64,000 nt of DNA from Flaccisagitta enflata (lineage: Eukaryota > Chaetognatha > Sagittoidea > Aphragmophora). The notes beneath the pieces are model-generated. The model was given only the letters and a program-made list of their open reading frames with translations. It was not told the DNA's origin and searched no databases. The DNA lies in NCBI GenBank assembly GCA_965153355.1, contig OZ231127.1, positions 28,272,001 through 28,336,000 on the forward strand. Direction: 5' to 3'. The position numbers and the translations under genes are program-made. Numbering within the stretch: the stretch's first letter is position 1; each line of letters starts with the position of its first letter. Below are positions 1 through 13,497 of this stretch, piece after piece.

Positions 1-370
1 GTCTTCTCCCATTCAACTTTGAGTGATGCTGTCTTCAGTGCAGTGTAAACAATCACGAGCGTTTCCATTCGAGATTGCAGGACAAACAGACTCGCGTCTT
101 TGAAGTTCGAAGCATCATAAGGAATAAAGCCGCTCGACATTTCAACGTGACAAAATGACAAGATCGCAGCTGCGCCGTCGATGTGGGAATAGCATGAAGC
201 CGTTTCTGCGACACCGGTATAAGACAACGTAGTCGCTGCTGTGATATCGGCATTTTTTTTCCCAATTCAACTCGATTTAGATATTTGCATCTTCATTTTC
301 CGATGACATTATCATCACCGTTGTTTATCCAGTTTCCATATCTCAGAAACTTGTCTGTTCATTCGTTCAT
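1..370. other. Unique sequence, no supported feature
   Basis: This is mixed-composition DNA. The minus-strand frame at 53-265 has no recognisable domain and no splice support, so it is not called as a gene. Confidence 0.5.
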
Positions 371-495
371 TCAGTCAGTCAGTCAGTCAGTCAGTCAGTC
401 AGTCAGTCAGTCAGTCAGTCAGTCAGTCAGTCAGTCAGTCACTCACTCACTCACTGACTCAGTCAGTCAGTCAGTCAGTCAGTCAGTCAGTCAGT
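371..495. repeat. (CAGT)n microsatellite
   Basis: About 125 bp of CAGT repeats are interrupted near 441-457 by a short ACTC block. All frames stay open through it, which gives spurious Ser/Gln/Val peptides. Confidence 0.95.
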
Positions 496-575
496 AATTG
501 TCCATTCATTCATTCATCTACAATATCATTTCTTTTTTGTCTCAATGCTTTATTATTCACTTCCTTGTTTTGTTC

Positions 576-579
<4 letters not shown>

Positions 580-666
<87 letters not shown>
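580..666. repeat. (CT)n microsatellite
   Basis: About 43 uninterrupted CT units. Confidence 0.97.
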
Positions 667-668
<2 letters not shown>

Positions 669-797
669 TTTTCTTCTCGCCCTGTTCTCACTATCTCGCG
701 TACGAGGGCGCTTTGACTAATGAATAATGCAGATGCGACCGTCGACAAAAGAGAGACTCCCACCCGACGCCCCACCAAGACAGACACAGAGACAGTC

Positions 798-799
<2 letters not shown>

Positions 800-838
<39 letters not shown>
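800..838. repeat. (GA)n microsatellite
   Basis: About 19 GA units. Confidence 0.95.
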
Positions 839-840
<2 letters not shown>

Positions 841-1074
841 CAGAGATGTAAGATAGATAGTTGACGACAGACAGTGACTAAGCCACAGACAGTTAAAGAC
901 AAAGAGAACTCTCGAAAAAAGAATTGAAACGCTGAAAAAAAGGCAACAAAAACTTGCGAAAAAAAGGTGTCATGAGAACCAACCGAGCCCCAGGTGATGA
1001 GAGTGAGGAATTCATTTTCATTCCCAGGTACGATCCCCACCTATGGCGCGGCAGGGTGCCACTAGTCCCTGGCA

Positions 1075-1247
<173 letters not shown>

Positions 1248-1248
<1 letters not shown>

Positions 1249-1788
1249 ATAATAATAAGCGAGGAAAAGTTTTTGTAGGATAGTATGCTCACTTGATTTG
1301 CATTTATGTGCCATTCATTCAATGTCGTCGTCATCAATCAATCGATCAATCGATCATCTTGAACGGATATTTTGCTGGTTCACGGATATTGTTTGCTCTA
1401 TTTTCCGGTTCTGAACATGTGCGCCACCTTGAGTAGATGTCCTTGGCCCCATGCCCATCAGCCATTGGTCGATTATCTCATCTTTTCTCGTTCAATTTTC
1501 TTTATATTGATTCTTCTCGTCTTTTTTCTTTTTGTTCCCTTATCTATTTGTTTCTATTCTCTTATCAGATTGTCACCGCCAAAATTTGTTTCTTTAGGTA
1601 AGAGCATCTGTTGTCTCTGATTGCATTACCGTTGATGTATGCCTTTGTGAATTGTATCAATCTCTCAATCCCTTGATCGCGATCTGTTCGTCTCTGCCGC
1701 TGCCTCTGTCTCCCTCTCTACGCTCCAGTCTCGATGTGGCTCTCGCCTCTCGGTCTTTCAGTTTGTAGTGTATGTATTTCTGTGTACT

Positions 1789-1789
<1 letters not shown>
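1248..1789. other. Unique sequence, no supported feature
   Basis: Pyrimidine-rich DNA. The + frame at 1372-1620 has no recognisable domain. Confidence 0.5.

Positions 1790-1874
<85 letters not shown>
1790..1874. repeat. (CT)n microsatellite
   Basis: About 42 CT units. Confidence 0.97.
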
Positions 1875-1876
<2 letters not shown>

Positions 1877-2089
1877 TCTCTCTCATTTTGTGTGTCTCGT
1901 TCTCATTTTCTGTGGCAAAGATATCTTTCCGCGTATAAGCAGGTTGGTTGGTGATGAAAAATGGGAGGCGTCATTGCATGTATGGAAAAAGAGGAGGGAA
2001 AATGAGGGCAGGATGAAGTTGGCCTCGGGTTCAAAGCCATGGAGTCACGCGCTTTATCACGAAGAGCGCGACCGCGTGGAGAGAAATAC

Positions 2090-2092
<3 letters not shown>

Positions 2093-2143
<51 letters not shown>

Positions 2144-2218
2144 CAGACAGAGACAGACAGACAGACAGAAAGACAGAGACAGACAGACATAGATACTGAA
2201 GGACGGACAGACATACGA
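2093..2218. repeat. (GA)n followed by (ACAG)n compound microsatellite
   Basis: A GA block grades through GACAGA into ACAG tetranucleotides. The step-wise change suggests one array derived from the other by point mutation and slippage. Confidence 0.9.
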
Positions 2219-2489
2219 CATTATTCGTAGCCGAACCAGCATTTTGCAAAAAGACGTCCGTACATACTAACTTAGAAAGGCATTTTGTAACAACATGTAA
2301 AGCCATGGCTGTTTCTTTGACTCGTATCCCTAATATAGACTTTATTGAGCTAGCTTTCAAGCTAACTCAATTCCGATATACTCTCAAAAACAAGGAGAAG
2401 AACAAAGAAAAAATAGTTAAGGAGTCAGAGAGACAGAGAGAGACCAAGACTGGTTGAGGTGTGGAAAGGAGTTGCGGAAGCGGAACGTA

Positions 2490-2660
2490 GCGATACGTGG
2501 GGGCGGAGGCGGTGGTATACGTGATGGGAATGCGCCAATAGGCAGGCGGTCTAACGCGGCGATGTGTGTGGCGGCGCAGTGTGGTTATACGCGGCGAAAC
2601 GCGGCGAAATGCGGTTTTATGCGGCTGAGCATGCGGCGATATGCAGGCGGCGAACGTCGG
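2490..2660. repeat. Degenerate GCGGC-rich tandem region
   Basis: A GC-rich island in AT-rich surroundings has recurrent GCGGCGAAA / ATGCGGC / ACGCGGC words spaced about 9-13 bp. It looks like a decayed short-unit minisatellite. Confidence 0.55.
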
Positions 2661-2780
2661 AATGAGTTCCCCTTCCTCATGCATCCCTCTTATCATTTTT
2701 TTTCTCTCTTCTTTCTGGCTCGTTGACCCAATTTGAAGCGTAATACCCAAGAAAACTGGCCTTGTTCTTCATCCACGCTC

Positions 2781-2892
<112 letters not shown>

Positions 2893-3230
2893 GTAACAGA
2901 AACTGGAATGTTTGCAAAGCAAGAACATTGCACATGGACGTTCTAGATCTCTCAGTCGACGCTTGTCTTCCTGTCTCTGTCGATCTCGAAGTCTGTCTTT
3001 CTGTCTGTCTGTCAGTGCTTTTCCCTGCTTTTCCCTTTTCTCTTAAATTTATTTGCACAGCCGCACATTTAAAACCACAACCGCAGCTGCTAACTACGTA
3101 CAACGAGGTCATATTTTGTAAATGACAGTCGCACATATCATCTGGCGCTCACGTCTGAAAAACATGATTGCAGACTACAGATTACAGACTTAAAAATTGA
3201 ATCCCTTTTATTCTTAACCACCTAGACATA

Positions 3231-3417
3231 AACAATAAACATAAACAACAAACATAAACATAAACATAAACATAAACATTAATATAAACATAAACATAAA
3301 CATAAATATAAACATAAACATGAACATAAACATAAACATAAACATAGACATAAACATAAACATAAACATAAACATAAACATAAACATAAACATAAACATA
3401 AACATAAACATAAACAA
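3231..3417. repeat. (CATAAA)n hexanucleotide array
   Basis: About 30 CATAAA units with a few point changes (CATTAA, CATGAA, CATAGA). Its length in multiples of three keeps frames open on the minus strand (VY/FM dipeptides). Confidence 0.95.
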
Positions 3418-3917
3418 ATTGAAAGTACTCAGTCAGTACCGGCGGCAAATTAAAAACATTTTTTTTTACTTGCTAATTCTGACGACTGCCACATTGTAAT
3501 CATTACTAATCAATTACTTTTTTCCCTTTTCTTTTGTCTCTTTCTCTCTCAACCTCGCCCCGCCGCCTCGCATCAAACAGGTAAGTCAATTCTTGTGAAA
3601 AATTTTCTGTAGCATCAAAACTTGTAAAGGTGTCCAATGTTGCGCTATCATAGTGCTTTCTTTCATGGAAACAATGCAAACGACTACCGGCCGTCTCAAA
3701 GACCGACCGACAGACCGACCGACGGGCACAGTGATTAACAGGATGGCGCAAATGCGCTATGAAAAGAACTTGCCGCGCTTGGATTAAATGAGATAGATAG
3801 AAGAGAGAGGCAAAAGCTAAAGGGTGTCCGCTGGATGATGTTGATGACACTTTGTCCGGACGTGAACCTTTGACGGCCTTTGAACCTTGAACTTCCTTTG
3901 TCAAGGCTCGGGCCAAG

Positions 3918-3920
3918 TGA

Positions 3921-3959
<39 letters not shown>

Positions 3960-4475
3960 GAAAGAGAAAGAGGAAAGAAAAGAGAAAGAGGATGAGAAAG
4001 AGAAAGAGAGAATGAGAAAGAGAAAGAGAAAGAGGGAAAAAAGAAAGAGGATAAGAAAGAGAAAGAGAGAATGAGAAAGAAAGAATGAGAAAGAAAGAGG
4101 AAGAGGAAGAAAAAGAGAATGAGAAAGAGTAAGAGGGAAAGAAAGAGAAAGAAGGAAAGTAAGAGAAAGAGAAAGAGCAAGAGAAAGAGAAAGAAAAAGA
4201 GAAAGAGAAAGAGAAGAGATAGAGAAAGGGAAAGAGACAGAGAAAGAGAAAGAGAAAGAGAAAGAGAAAGAGAAAGAAAAAGAGAAAGAGAAAGAGAGAG
4301 GGAAAGAGAAAGAGAAAGAGAGAGAGAAACAGAAAGAGAAAGAGAGAATGAGAGAGAAAGAGAAAGAGATAAAGAAATAGAATCAGAAACAGGGAGAAAA
4401 AAAAAAGAAACGGGAAAAGAGAAAGAGAGAAAAAGAAAAAGAAAGGGAAACAGAAAGAGAAGGAGAAAGAGAGTG
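3918..4475. repeat. Imperfect (GAAA/GAGAAA)n polypurine tract
   Basis: About 560 bp of almost pure purine on the + strand. The minus-strand frame through it reads as Leu/Phe/Ser low complexity. It could form triplex (H-)DNA. Confidence 0.93.
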
Positions 4476-5118
4476 AGAACAGAGGCGGCGTTTAATCTAG
4501 TCTCATCGTTGACACTGACAACGAATGAGGATATTCGAGACACGATGACCCGAGATACTCTTTCACGATAATCAACGTCAAGTTGACATGATCCACTCGT
4601 TGCATCAGTCCTTTAGATTTATATCGTCGTATCATTAATAAGATCGGGAAACTACTAAATGAACGCTGTATGAAATAAGGTATTTTCAGACAAGTAACGA
4701 ATGTTGATTATTGAATAGAAAGCGGAATCAATTCAGTCAACGAACAAATGAATAACTTATTTGCATATGAAGCCTTTTCAAAAATCACAATCAGTCTAAA
4801 AGTAGAAAATAGTAAGTACTAAGTAGTGCATCAGGCGCATGTTCATTGTTCGATGGCTGCGTGGCAATGGGCGATGAACGCGCAGCAGTCCGGTACGCGG
4901 GTGCAAGACCAAAAAAACAGTCCTACTGACCGTGTAATCAAGTTCAATGCCCCCCCCCCCCTCTTTTTTGTTCTGGTATCATGTGCTCGTGAAAAAAGTG
5001 GGTCAGAGTGAGTGTTAAATCTTTATTTTATGTTGCCTAAGTTCGCCAAAGGTGAGACGCATCGTATTCTGGATGGAGATGCCTCTCATTTTCTCTCATT
5101 CTCTCATTCTCCCGGTCA
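4476..5118. other. Unique sequence, no supported feature
   Basis: AT-rich DNA with a C9 homopolymer near 4951. No exon or RNA gene was recognised. Confidence 0.5.
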
Positions 5119-5228
<110 letters not shown>

Positions 5229-5276
5229 CTAAATGGTCATTTCTGCCAGACATGCTTTTTAAAGAGCGGACGCTCA

Positions 5277-5660
<384 letters not shown>

Positions 5661-6416
5661 TTTTTTTCCTCTATTTCCGTGCTAAGTTTCTCTTTTTACA
5701 TCGTTGGTATCTGCAAAAGGCGGTCAAGGCAAAGAGGTTAAAGGGATCTTAATCGCAGAACGAGAGAGGAAAGTCCTTGAAAGCTTTTTCATTCTATTTC
5801 ACTGATTGCTTCTCTGCTCTGCTCTGACAATTGAGATAAAGACCTAACGCGTGCATCCAACCGTTCACTCAAAATTGCCCGTTTAACTTCCGTATATTAT
5901 TGGCGATAGAAAAATCAGTGGGCGGTTGAGGAAAATTTAACGAAACTCTTGTCTGTGGTCAAATATGTGAGAAATAAGGCTGTATACGCTGGCCTCTGCC
6001 CACCCATATCACTGCCACTGCCCATCCGCAAGTGATTACTTATTGGCCTTGTTTCCGGCGTTATTTTCCATTACCATCGGTTCCATTAGAGAATGAGAGA
6101 TAAAGAGAAAGAGAAAGAGCAAGAGAAGGAGAAAGAGAAAGAGAGAGAAAATCCATAGAGGTAGTAGTCTTGGGCAGAGTGTTGGTTAACGCAAAAAAGT
6201 TTCAGATGCAGATTGAGAAACGGCCAGACGCACGAACGAGTAAAGTAAAGGTAACTAATAGGCTTTGAGCACGAACTGAACGACCAAAAGACAAGAAACA
6301 GAGACACTAAAACGACAAGATAGAGACAATGGAACGAGTTGGAGAGCCAGAGAAAGAGATGGCTAATATCCTCAAAGCACGATCAAGAAAGTAGGATCCA
6401 AATTAAAACTGTAGAA
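5661..6416. other. Unique sequence, no supported feature
   Basis: Contains a short GAAAGA purine patch at 6095-6150. Nothing else was recognised. Confidence 0.5.
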
Positions 6417-6486
6417 AGGAGGAGGAGGAGGAGGAGGAGGAGGAGGAGGAGGAGGAGGAGGAGGAGGAGGAGGAGGAGGAGGAGGA
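6417..6486. repeat. (GGA)n trinucleotide array
   Basis: About 22 GGA/GAG units. Poly-Arg or poly-Pro frames result. Confidence 0.95.
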
Positions 6487-7158
6487 AAAAACAACCACAC
6501 GAGGAAGGCAGTGGGAGAGAATAAAATGGCAGAAAGATTAAGCTTGAATGGAAAGAGGAAAGAAATTGAGCTCGCCCTCGCAAAGGACAGCCGATATTTG
6601 CCGAGGACAGACGACAGACAGAAACTGGACAGAATATGGCGCGGATAATGGGCAAAAAAAGACATGGAACAGATGGGATCGAGAGTATTCAAAGGATGAA
6701 ATGCAACGGACAGTATTAAGGTTACGGCTGGCAGGTCATTTTGCACGTTCATTAACTTCATTCTTCATTTCATCACACTCGACAACTCCTTTCAATACAT
6801 CGAGGCCTCAATCGTGCTCGGAACTATTATGAAATTAAGATGTTGAATTTGTATATTTTCCCTTTGAATAAGTACACTATATTGAGCCGCTCTTTGGTAA
6901 GGGTTAAGGTGGAATTTTGATAATTCTAAGGATAGCGGTGAAGGGTGCGCATTAAACCCCAGTAAGAGCTCCCAAGGCTCTTGTCCTTATTCTGATTTTT
7001 TGGTTGTAATATCATGTTGTCCTACTCATATACAGCTAAACAGTGCGGTGGTGTAGCCAGACCAACAGATATCTATAGAGAGAGCCTCAATGGGGCCAAA
7101 AGCTCTTGAGCAGTTTGCGCTTTTCCCTCATTCGGTAGTAAGGTAAGTTAATAAATCA
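6487..7158. other. Unique sequence, no supported feature
   Basis: Mixed-composition DNA. No exon or mobile element was recognised. Confidence 0.5.
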
Positions 7159-7271
7159 GTATGGTATGGTATCGTTATGGCATGGTATGGCATGGTATGG
7201 TATGGTATGGTATGGTATGGTATGGTATGGTATGGTATGGTATGGTATGGTACGGTATGGTATGGTATGGA
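7159..7271. repeat. (TATGG)n pentanucleotide array
   Basis: About 22 units of GGTAT with GGCAT and GGTAC variants at the edges. Confidence 0.95.
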
Positions 7272-7340
7272 AGAGAGATCTTGGGTCATCGTCACCCAAT
7301 CGAGGTCACTTGTCTGAAGGCGAGCTCGTCAGAGAAAGAC

Positions 7341-7443
<103 letters not shown>

Positions 7444-7530
7444 GAGAGGAAGGGTGAAGACAGCTCCCAGCGTGGGACCATTCTACTAGACTTGATATCG
7501 TCCGTCGTAATGCCACGGCAGATGGGACGA

Positions 7531-7531
<1 letters not shown>

Positions 7532-7561
<30 letters not shown>
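7532..7561. repeat. (GA)n microsatellite
   Basis: About 15 GA units. Confidence 0.93.
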
Positions 7562-7564
<3 letters not shown>

Positions 7565-7670
7565 CTGGATATTATAATATAAGCCAATCGTATTCACTCG
7601 CCTGAGACCATATTTTCCATCATCAAAGCCGAGAGATCTATTTTCTCGCGTTCCTGGTCCCTCAGGTGTC

Positions 7671-8188
<518 letters not shown>

Positions 8189-8514
8189 TTCATTGTTGTT
8201 ATGGCTGTTGTCTTTTTATCATATTGATTATTCAATATGTTTATCTGATTAATTATCAAGACTGTTACCCAATTACTGTATAGCAGTAAGTGATTAATGA
8301 TATTGACTTTATCTAGAAAAAGCGATAACAGCATCCGCCTGAGGAGTGAGAAATAGCCTTCCAGGATCTCTCTCGTCTTTCTTCCATTATCTGCGTCTCC
8401 AGGAAGTTCAAAACATTACGCAAGTGTACCCAGCCTCTGTGCTCAGCCAAAAAAAAAAGTCTTGCATGTACTTGTTGCCGTCTTCCAACACACGCATTAT
8501 ATCCCTGCGCTCAA
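8189..8514. other. Unique sequence, no supported feature
   Basis: Short spacer between the GTT array and the 23-bp minisatellite. Nothing was recognised. Confidence 0.5.
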
Positions 8515-8806
8515 CGTGTGTTGTCCTGCGCACGCTGCATGTGTTGTCTTCCACATGTTGCAAGTTTTGCCTTGCGCACGCTGCGTATGTTGTCTTGCTC
8601 ACGCTGTGCGGGTGGTTTTACCCAAGCTGCTTGTGTTGTCTTGCGCACGCTGTGTGTGTTGTCTTACCCAAGCTACCTGTGTTGTCTAGCGCACGCTGCG
8701 TGTGTTGTCTAGCGCACGCTGCGTGTGTTGTCTTGCGCACGCTGCGTGTGTTGTCCTGCGCACGCTGCGTGTGTTGTCTTGCGCACGCTGCGTGTTGTTG
8801 GTGTTC
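8515..8806. repeat. Minisatellite, ~23-bp unit
   Basis: About 12 units combine TGTGTTGTCTTG with CGCACGCTGCG. A subset (near 8617 and 8665) replaces the second part with ACCCAAGCTGC/ACC. The unit length is not a multiple of three, so every frame is visited and Cys/His/Val-rich peptides appear by chance. Confidence 0.9.
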
Positions 8807-8924
8807 AAGTCGCATTACCATCTTAAGTCACGTGATTGCCTTCATACTGTCAGCAGACATCAACGTCCAACGGACTTTCCTTTCGATTGAATTTCTTCCA
8901 AAGTCGCTGTTCTTATTCTCATTC

Positions 8925-8974
8925 TCTTTCTTTCTTTTTTGTTTTCCTCTTTTTTTCCTTCTTCTTTCATTCAT

Positions 8975-9050
<76 letters not shown>

Positions 9051-9072
9051 GCTTTCTTTCTTTCTTTTTTTA
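8925..9072. repeat. (TTTC)n tetranucleotide array
   Basis: About 25 clean TTTC units with a degenerate leading edge. Confidence 0.95.
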
Positions 9073-9104
9073 TTTCTTTGTCTCGTGCTTTCATTCCTTC
9101 GTTC

Positions 9105-9271
<167 letters not shown>

Positions 9272-9426
9272 TTTGTCTTACCTCATTCCTCGTCTTAAGT
9301 CCGTCTACGTGCATATTATCCCTTTCTATCCTTTTATCGCCGGATTCCTTTTATTCTTTCCTCTCAACAGTCGCAACATTGCCTCTTTCTCGCGACGATA
9401 TATCTTTCCATAATCCATTTCCACGA

Positions 9427-9569
<143 letters not shown>

Positions 9570-10176
9570 CTTACTTTCAAGGTGTTCTGGGGTTCGCTCA
9601 TGCACACATGCGCGCGCCCGTGCCCGTGCCCGTGCGAATATGCAAATTTTCTTGTAAGGAAAAGGGGAACTAGCCCACGGCCGCCCATAGACGTGTGCGC
9701 GAGTGTGCGGGTGCGTGTGTGAGGTAATGAGCGCACTTACCCACTATTCTTCTATACGTGTGGGTGACTTCTAGGCTCAGAGTCGTACATAACGAGGTCC
9801 TGGTGGAGCGAGTGAACTCAAGTTTTCGCCCCTGGTGGTTTTATAACGCCGTGTGTGTAGAATTGTGCTTCGTTTGACGATTGTGTTTCAACGTTAAAGA
9901 GTGGGGGCGATCTTTATTACCGTCAGTGCTTCTGACCGTAATTTGGTCATAAGAGTCCCAAAAGTACCACTATGCACTAAGCGTTTCACGTACTATCTAG
10001 ATCATATGTTTGTCACCTCACTTATGGAGCAATATCTCTACTTCTAATAATTCTTTCTATTAAAAATCTGTGAGATTCAGAAACTAGAGCAAATTTCCGA
10101 TTGAATGCCGCAAACCACATTCAATTACCTCTAAGCGTTTAAAATTGATAAGCAATATAAGATTGCTTCTTTGGTT
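9570..10176. other. Unique sequence, no supported feature
   Basis: Includes a short GCCCGT repeat near 9613-9635. No exon was recognised. Confidence 0.5.
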
Positions 10177-10177
10177 A

Positions 10178-10342
10178 AACAAGGCCGGATACACGGCAAT
10201 CCAGTCGCGGAGAGTTGGGCAGGAGCAGTAATGAGAAAATCGCTTGGAATTCAAAAATGTGACCGACCGACCAACTGACCAACCGAATGAAGGACCCACC
10301 GACAGACCAAGGTGTAGAGTCGCGTGTCCGCGACTTAAAAAT
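10178..10342 (-). mobile_element. Family-1 hairpin element, short copy
   Basis: Read on the minus strand, it starts with a T-run and the hairpin AGTCGCGGACACGCGACT (perfect 7-bp stem, 10319-10336). It then has a degenerate GGTC/GGTT tract and ends at AACAAGGCCGG (as written on +), the complement of the family's right end CCGGCCTTGTT. The subterminal copy CAGTCGCGG (10201-10209) repeats the hairpin arm. There is no ORF. Confidence 0.75.
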
Positions 10343-10655
10343 GCAGAAAAAATCATAATAAGTTTCTTTTCGTTTTGCCAAACAGGTAGCACAATATGTA
10401 ATTTTTCGATTAGCATTAGTATCATTCCTGAATTTTTTTTTGTTTTTCATATCATGAGTGATGCCTGTCAGATTTCTTTGGTTGATAAGAGCGCGATTGT
10501 GGCTCTTTGAAGTTCAACAGATCAAAGAGGGAACAACGTCTGCGGCAGGACTGAAAATGTTTACACTCATGGCGTGGAAAAAGATCACGCAATTCTACCT
10601 AAACTTTCCCTACGAAAGAACGCTAAGGCGAATGAAGGCAGTTGCTAATGCGCAA

Positions 10656-10990
10656 AGTGTCCCCACACTGTTCCCATATAGCGATTTAATCAGACTTGAG
10701 TGTCTGCGGTACTGATCGGCGGAGAAGTGTTCAGTGGTGTGTGGGGAACATCTCTCACTATTTGGTAAGTTTTTTTTAAAGCAAACTTTTCGTGAAATGC
10801 CCTCTATCATCAAGAACAAAAACAGGTCAGGTGGTGGTATCCATTCAACAGAAAGCTTACCTTGTTTCAATAATAATTTCAAAACAAATTGGCCAAAATA
10901 CTTTGAGATGGTCTCGATTTGAAGATATTTGGTTATATTTTATGAAAAAATCCATCATGAGAGATATCAGCCCCTTTGAGAGTCTGTAAG
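10656..10990 (+). repeat. Dispersed repeat R3, copy 1
   Basis: It aligns by eye over ~330 bp with the complement of 14993-15345. Shared words include CACTGTTCCCATA, TTAATCAGACTTGAGTGTCTG, GAACATC, AAGCAAA and TTTCGT. A partly conserved frame (GKFF-KQ.FR..P then NRS.GG) is visible in both copies but is broken by stops. It is probably a fragment of a longer interspersed element of unknown class. Confidence 0.65.
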
Positions 10991-11205
10991 GGAGTTCCAA
11001 CACAGGCCAAATGCTTGTAATTGACTGAAATCTGTGTCTTTATTTCTTTTACCTCCCCAAATCATGAAGTCCTTGCGTATCTAAATGGAATCCAGTCCAT
11101 TGGCCTGTCCTTTGGTCAGCATGTCAGTTTGTCTGTCTGTCCATCTGTTCGTCAATTCGCATTTCAATCTGTCAGTCATGTTTTCATAACATCTCTGAAA
11201 ACACT

Positions 11206-11240
11206 CTCAATGAATATGAATATGAATATGAATATGAATA
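11206..11240. repeat. (TGAATA)n short hexanucleotide array
   Basis: Five to six TGAATA units. Confidence 0.85.
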
Positions 11241-11267
11241 TTCCTCTCTCCTTTGTAATCATGTTTT

Positions 11268-11413
11268 ATACATTCATTCATTCATTCATTTGTTCATTCA
11301 TTCATTCATTTATTCATTTATTGATTCATTCATTGATTCATTCATTGATTCATTCATTGATTCATTCATTTATTCATTGATTCATTCATTCATTCATTTA
11401 TTCATTCATTCAT
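11268..11413. repeat. (ATTC)n array, copy 1 of a duplicated block
   Basis: ATTC with ATTT/ATTG variants, giving HSFI-type peptides. The flank before it, from about 11155 (CGATCTGTCAGTCATGTTT and onward to TTTATAC), recurs before the array at 11537. The whole ~300-bp block is therefore a tandem duplication. Confidence 0.9.
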
Positions 11414-11536
11414 GGTTAGGCTGTCAGTTTGTCTGTCCATTTGTTAGTCAGTTTACATTTCGATCTGTCAGTCATGTTTGCATAAGATCTCAGAAAACAC
11501 TCTTAATCAATATTCCTTTCTCCTTTGTAATCATGT

Positions 11537-11707
11537 TTTATACATTCATTCATTCATTCATTCATCCGTTCATTGGTTCATTAGTTCGTTCGTTTCTTCA
11601 TTCATTCCATTATTGATTCATTCATTTATTCATTCAATTCATCTATTCATTCATTCATGCATTCATTCTTTCATTCATTTATTCATTCATTCATTCATTC
11701 ACTCATT
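11537..11707. repeat. (ATTC)n array, copy 2 of a duplicated block
   Basis: Preceded by the same flank as the array at 11268 (TCTGTCAGTCATGTTT... TTTGTAATCATGTTTTATAC at 11464-11543), which indicates a local tandem duplication of flank plus array. Confidence 0.88.
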
Positions 11708-12002
11708 CTGCGGGGTGTACATTTCAATCAATCGAGCATTCTTGTTTCAAGTTGCTTCAGTTACGACGTCGACCCGCATTAGAGAAGATACATTGCTGAT
11801 TTTAAAAGCGCTTGGTTAGATTTAATGTTACCAATCATTCCTAAGGCTCAACTTTTGTTTGAGCATTTGCGCGAAGAAATGGAGCAGAAGGGTAAAAATT
11901 CAGTAACATTAAAATGAGTAAGGTGCGTGGGAGCTGGTAGGGACAGGGCTGTGGAGGTGGAAAGGAGATTCAGGCAGATGCAGTGATGAGATCAGGAAGT
12001 AA

Positions 12003-12643
12003 TAGTCGCAAAAGCGTTAGATGGTCAGTGGTATCCGAGCCCTGCTTAAGTTTGGGTTTAAATGAAGGGGAAGCAGGGCCGCGGCCCAAAGAGGTTGATG
12101 ACAAATGCTTTCACACATATGGGGAATTTTCTTCTCCTTTTTGGGCAGCGACCCCAAAGCAAAGAGCCGATGTCCTGTAGGACACAGGGGGGAATTTTGA
12201 GACGTCCGTCCTTCCGTCCGTCCCCCCCCTGGCCACCAGAGCCTCAATTCTGCAGTCTCAGGCCTGATTTTGGCCCTCCTTCTCCTCCTCCTCCATCCCC
12301 CACCAAAACCCAGCCTTGAGGCCCAAATTCCAGTCTCTAGGCTCAAATCCCTGCCTCAAGGCCCAAATCCCAGCTTCTAGGCCCAAATCCTAGCCTGGAG
12401 GCCGGGACCTTGCCCTCTAAGCTGGGATTTGGACCACGAGGTTGAGATTTAGCCTCAAGGCTGGAATCTGGGCCTCCAGGCTAGGATTTGGGCCTCGAGG
12501 CTTGGATTTAGTCCTTGAGGCTGGGATTTGGGCCCCGAGACTGAGATTTGGGCCTCAAGACTGGAATTTGGTCCTTGAGACTGAAATTTGGGCTCCGAGG
12601 CTGAGCTTTGAGGGGGGGTACGAGGGAGGAGAAAGAGAAGGAG
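12003..12643 (-). mobile_element. Family-2 hairpin/minisatellite element
   Basis: Read on minus, the right end (CTGACCATCTAACGC then TTTTGCGACT) lies at 12003-12030. It is preceded by an inverted CCCTGCTT/AAGCAGGG pair, then the arm CCTACAGGACATCGGC near 12160-12180, then GGGG(N)CGCTGCCCAAAAA. A TCCG-type tract is at 12203-12222. A ~20-bp minisatellite occupies 12235-12612 (about 19 units of AGGCTGGGATTTGGGCCTC type). The left end is not visible, so the copy is probably truncated where it abuts the next one. Confidence 0.72.
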
Positions 12644-13104
12644 AACAAGTCATCCAAGGATCGCACAAGGTCAGCGGTACCCGCTGCCCTGCTTGGAGTG
12701 ATTAGCTGAAAAAGTGGAGTGAGAGCAGGGCAGCGGCCCCAAAGTCCTGAGTAATTATCCATAATATTCAATAGGAACTTTGCATTTTTTCAATTTCTTG
12801 TCAATTTGTCATGTCATTCCATAGGAATTTAACATTATTTTTAGTTTTTATCAATTTTCCATGTTATTCTATGGGAAACATACATTTTTTGCTTTTTTGT
12901 TAATTTTCCATGTTATTCAATAGGAATTTGAGGCTTGAGAAGCTTGGGGGGGGATGGATGTACGTAAGTATGGAAATTCACCCCTGTGTCCTACAGGACA
13001 TCGGCCCTTTGGGGCTGCTGCCCAAAAAGGCGGAGAAAATTCCCCATATCTGTGAAAGCATAGGTCATCGACCCCTTGGGGGACGCTACCCAAAAAGAGC
13101 AAGA
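12644..13104 (-). mobile_element. Family-2 hairpin element lacking the 20-bp minisatellite
   Basis: On + the right end reads AACAAGTCATCCAAGGATCG (12644-12663), which has an ATCC-AA-GGAT hairpin. It is followed by GGTCAGCGGTACCCGCTGCC. The interior is a ~55-bp tandem unit (12770-12925, three copies of a CCATGTTATTCAATAGGAA type). The left end has two successive arms: CCTACAGGACATCGGCCC... CTGCCCAAAAA, and CATAGGTCATCGACCCCTTG... CCCAAAAA. The copy at 37003-37446 is the same subtype in the opposite orientation. Confidence 0.72.
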
Positions 13105-13379
13105 AAAGAAGGATGGACGAGTGAAATCGCTAAATCAGATCACATCCAAAAGAGTCCTTTGGTAGATCAGTCATATGTATCAATATAAAACCTCAGGCAT
13201 GGGAACCGCACTCTGGAACGAAAGCGCGGGAGAGGCGATACACACCGATCTTCATCAATTCTACAAGGAAAGATTCAAATGCCCCTGCCTACAATGAAAA
13301 GCTTTTGAAGGCCGTGAAGTTGTACAATGTTTTGCGCGTTTCAATTGAGTATTGAATTTGTAATATTAAATTCTGATTT

Positions 13380-13482
13380 CTTTCTGCGATCTTACGTATT
13401 CAAACGTGAATTCTTCTGCAATCTTACATATTTTAATGTGAATTTTTTCTGCTAAATAGCGTATTCAAAGGTTTAAATGTTA
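13380..13482. repeat. Three diverged ~34-bp tandem units
   Basis: Units share TTCTGCRATCTTACRTATT, then CAAACGTGAATT. The third unit is the most diverged. Confidence 0.6.
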
Positions 13483-13497
13483 GTAATATTCAAGTTG

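Noticed and set aside
8515-8806. Regularly spaced 23-bp units as a CRISPR-like array
   Set aside because: Units are contiguous with no spacers, and the DNA is eukaryotic. It is a minisatellite.
12235-12612. 20-bp units inside family 2 as an independent satellite
   Set aside because: In every copy the units lie between family-2 arms, so they are part of the element.
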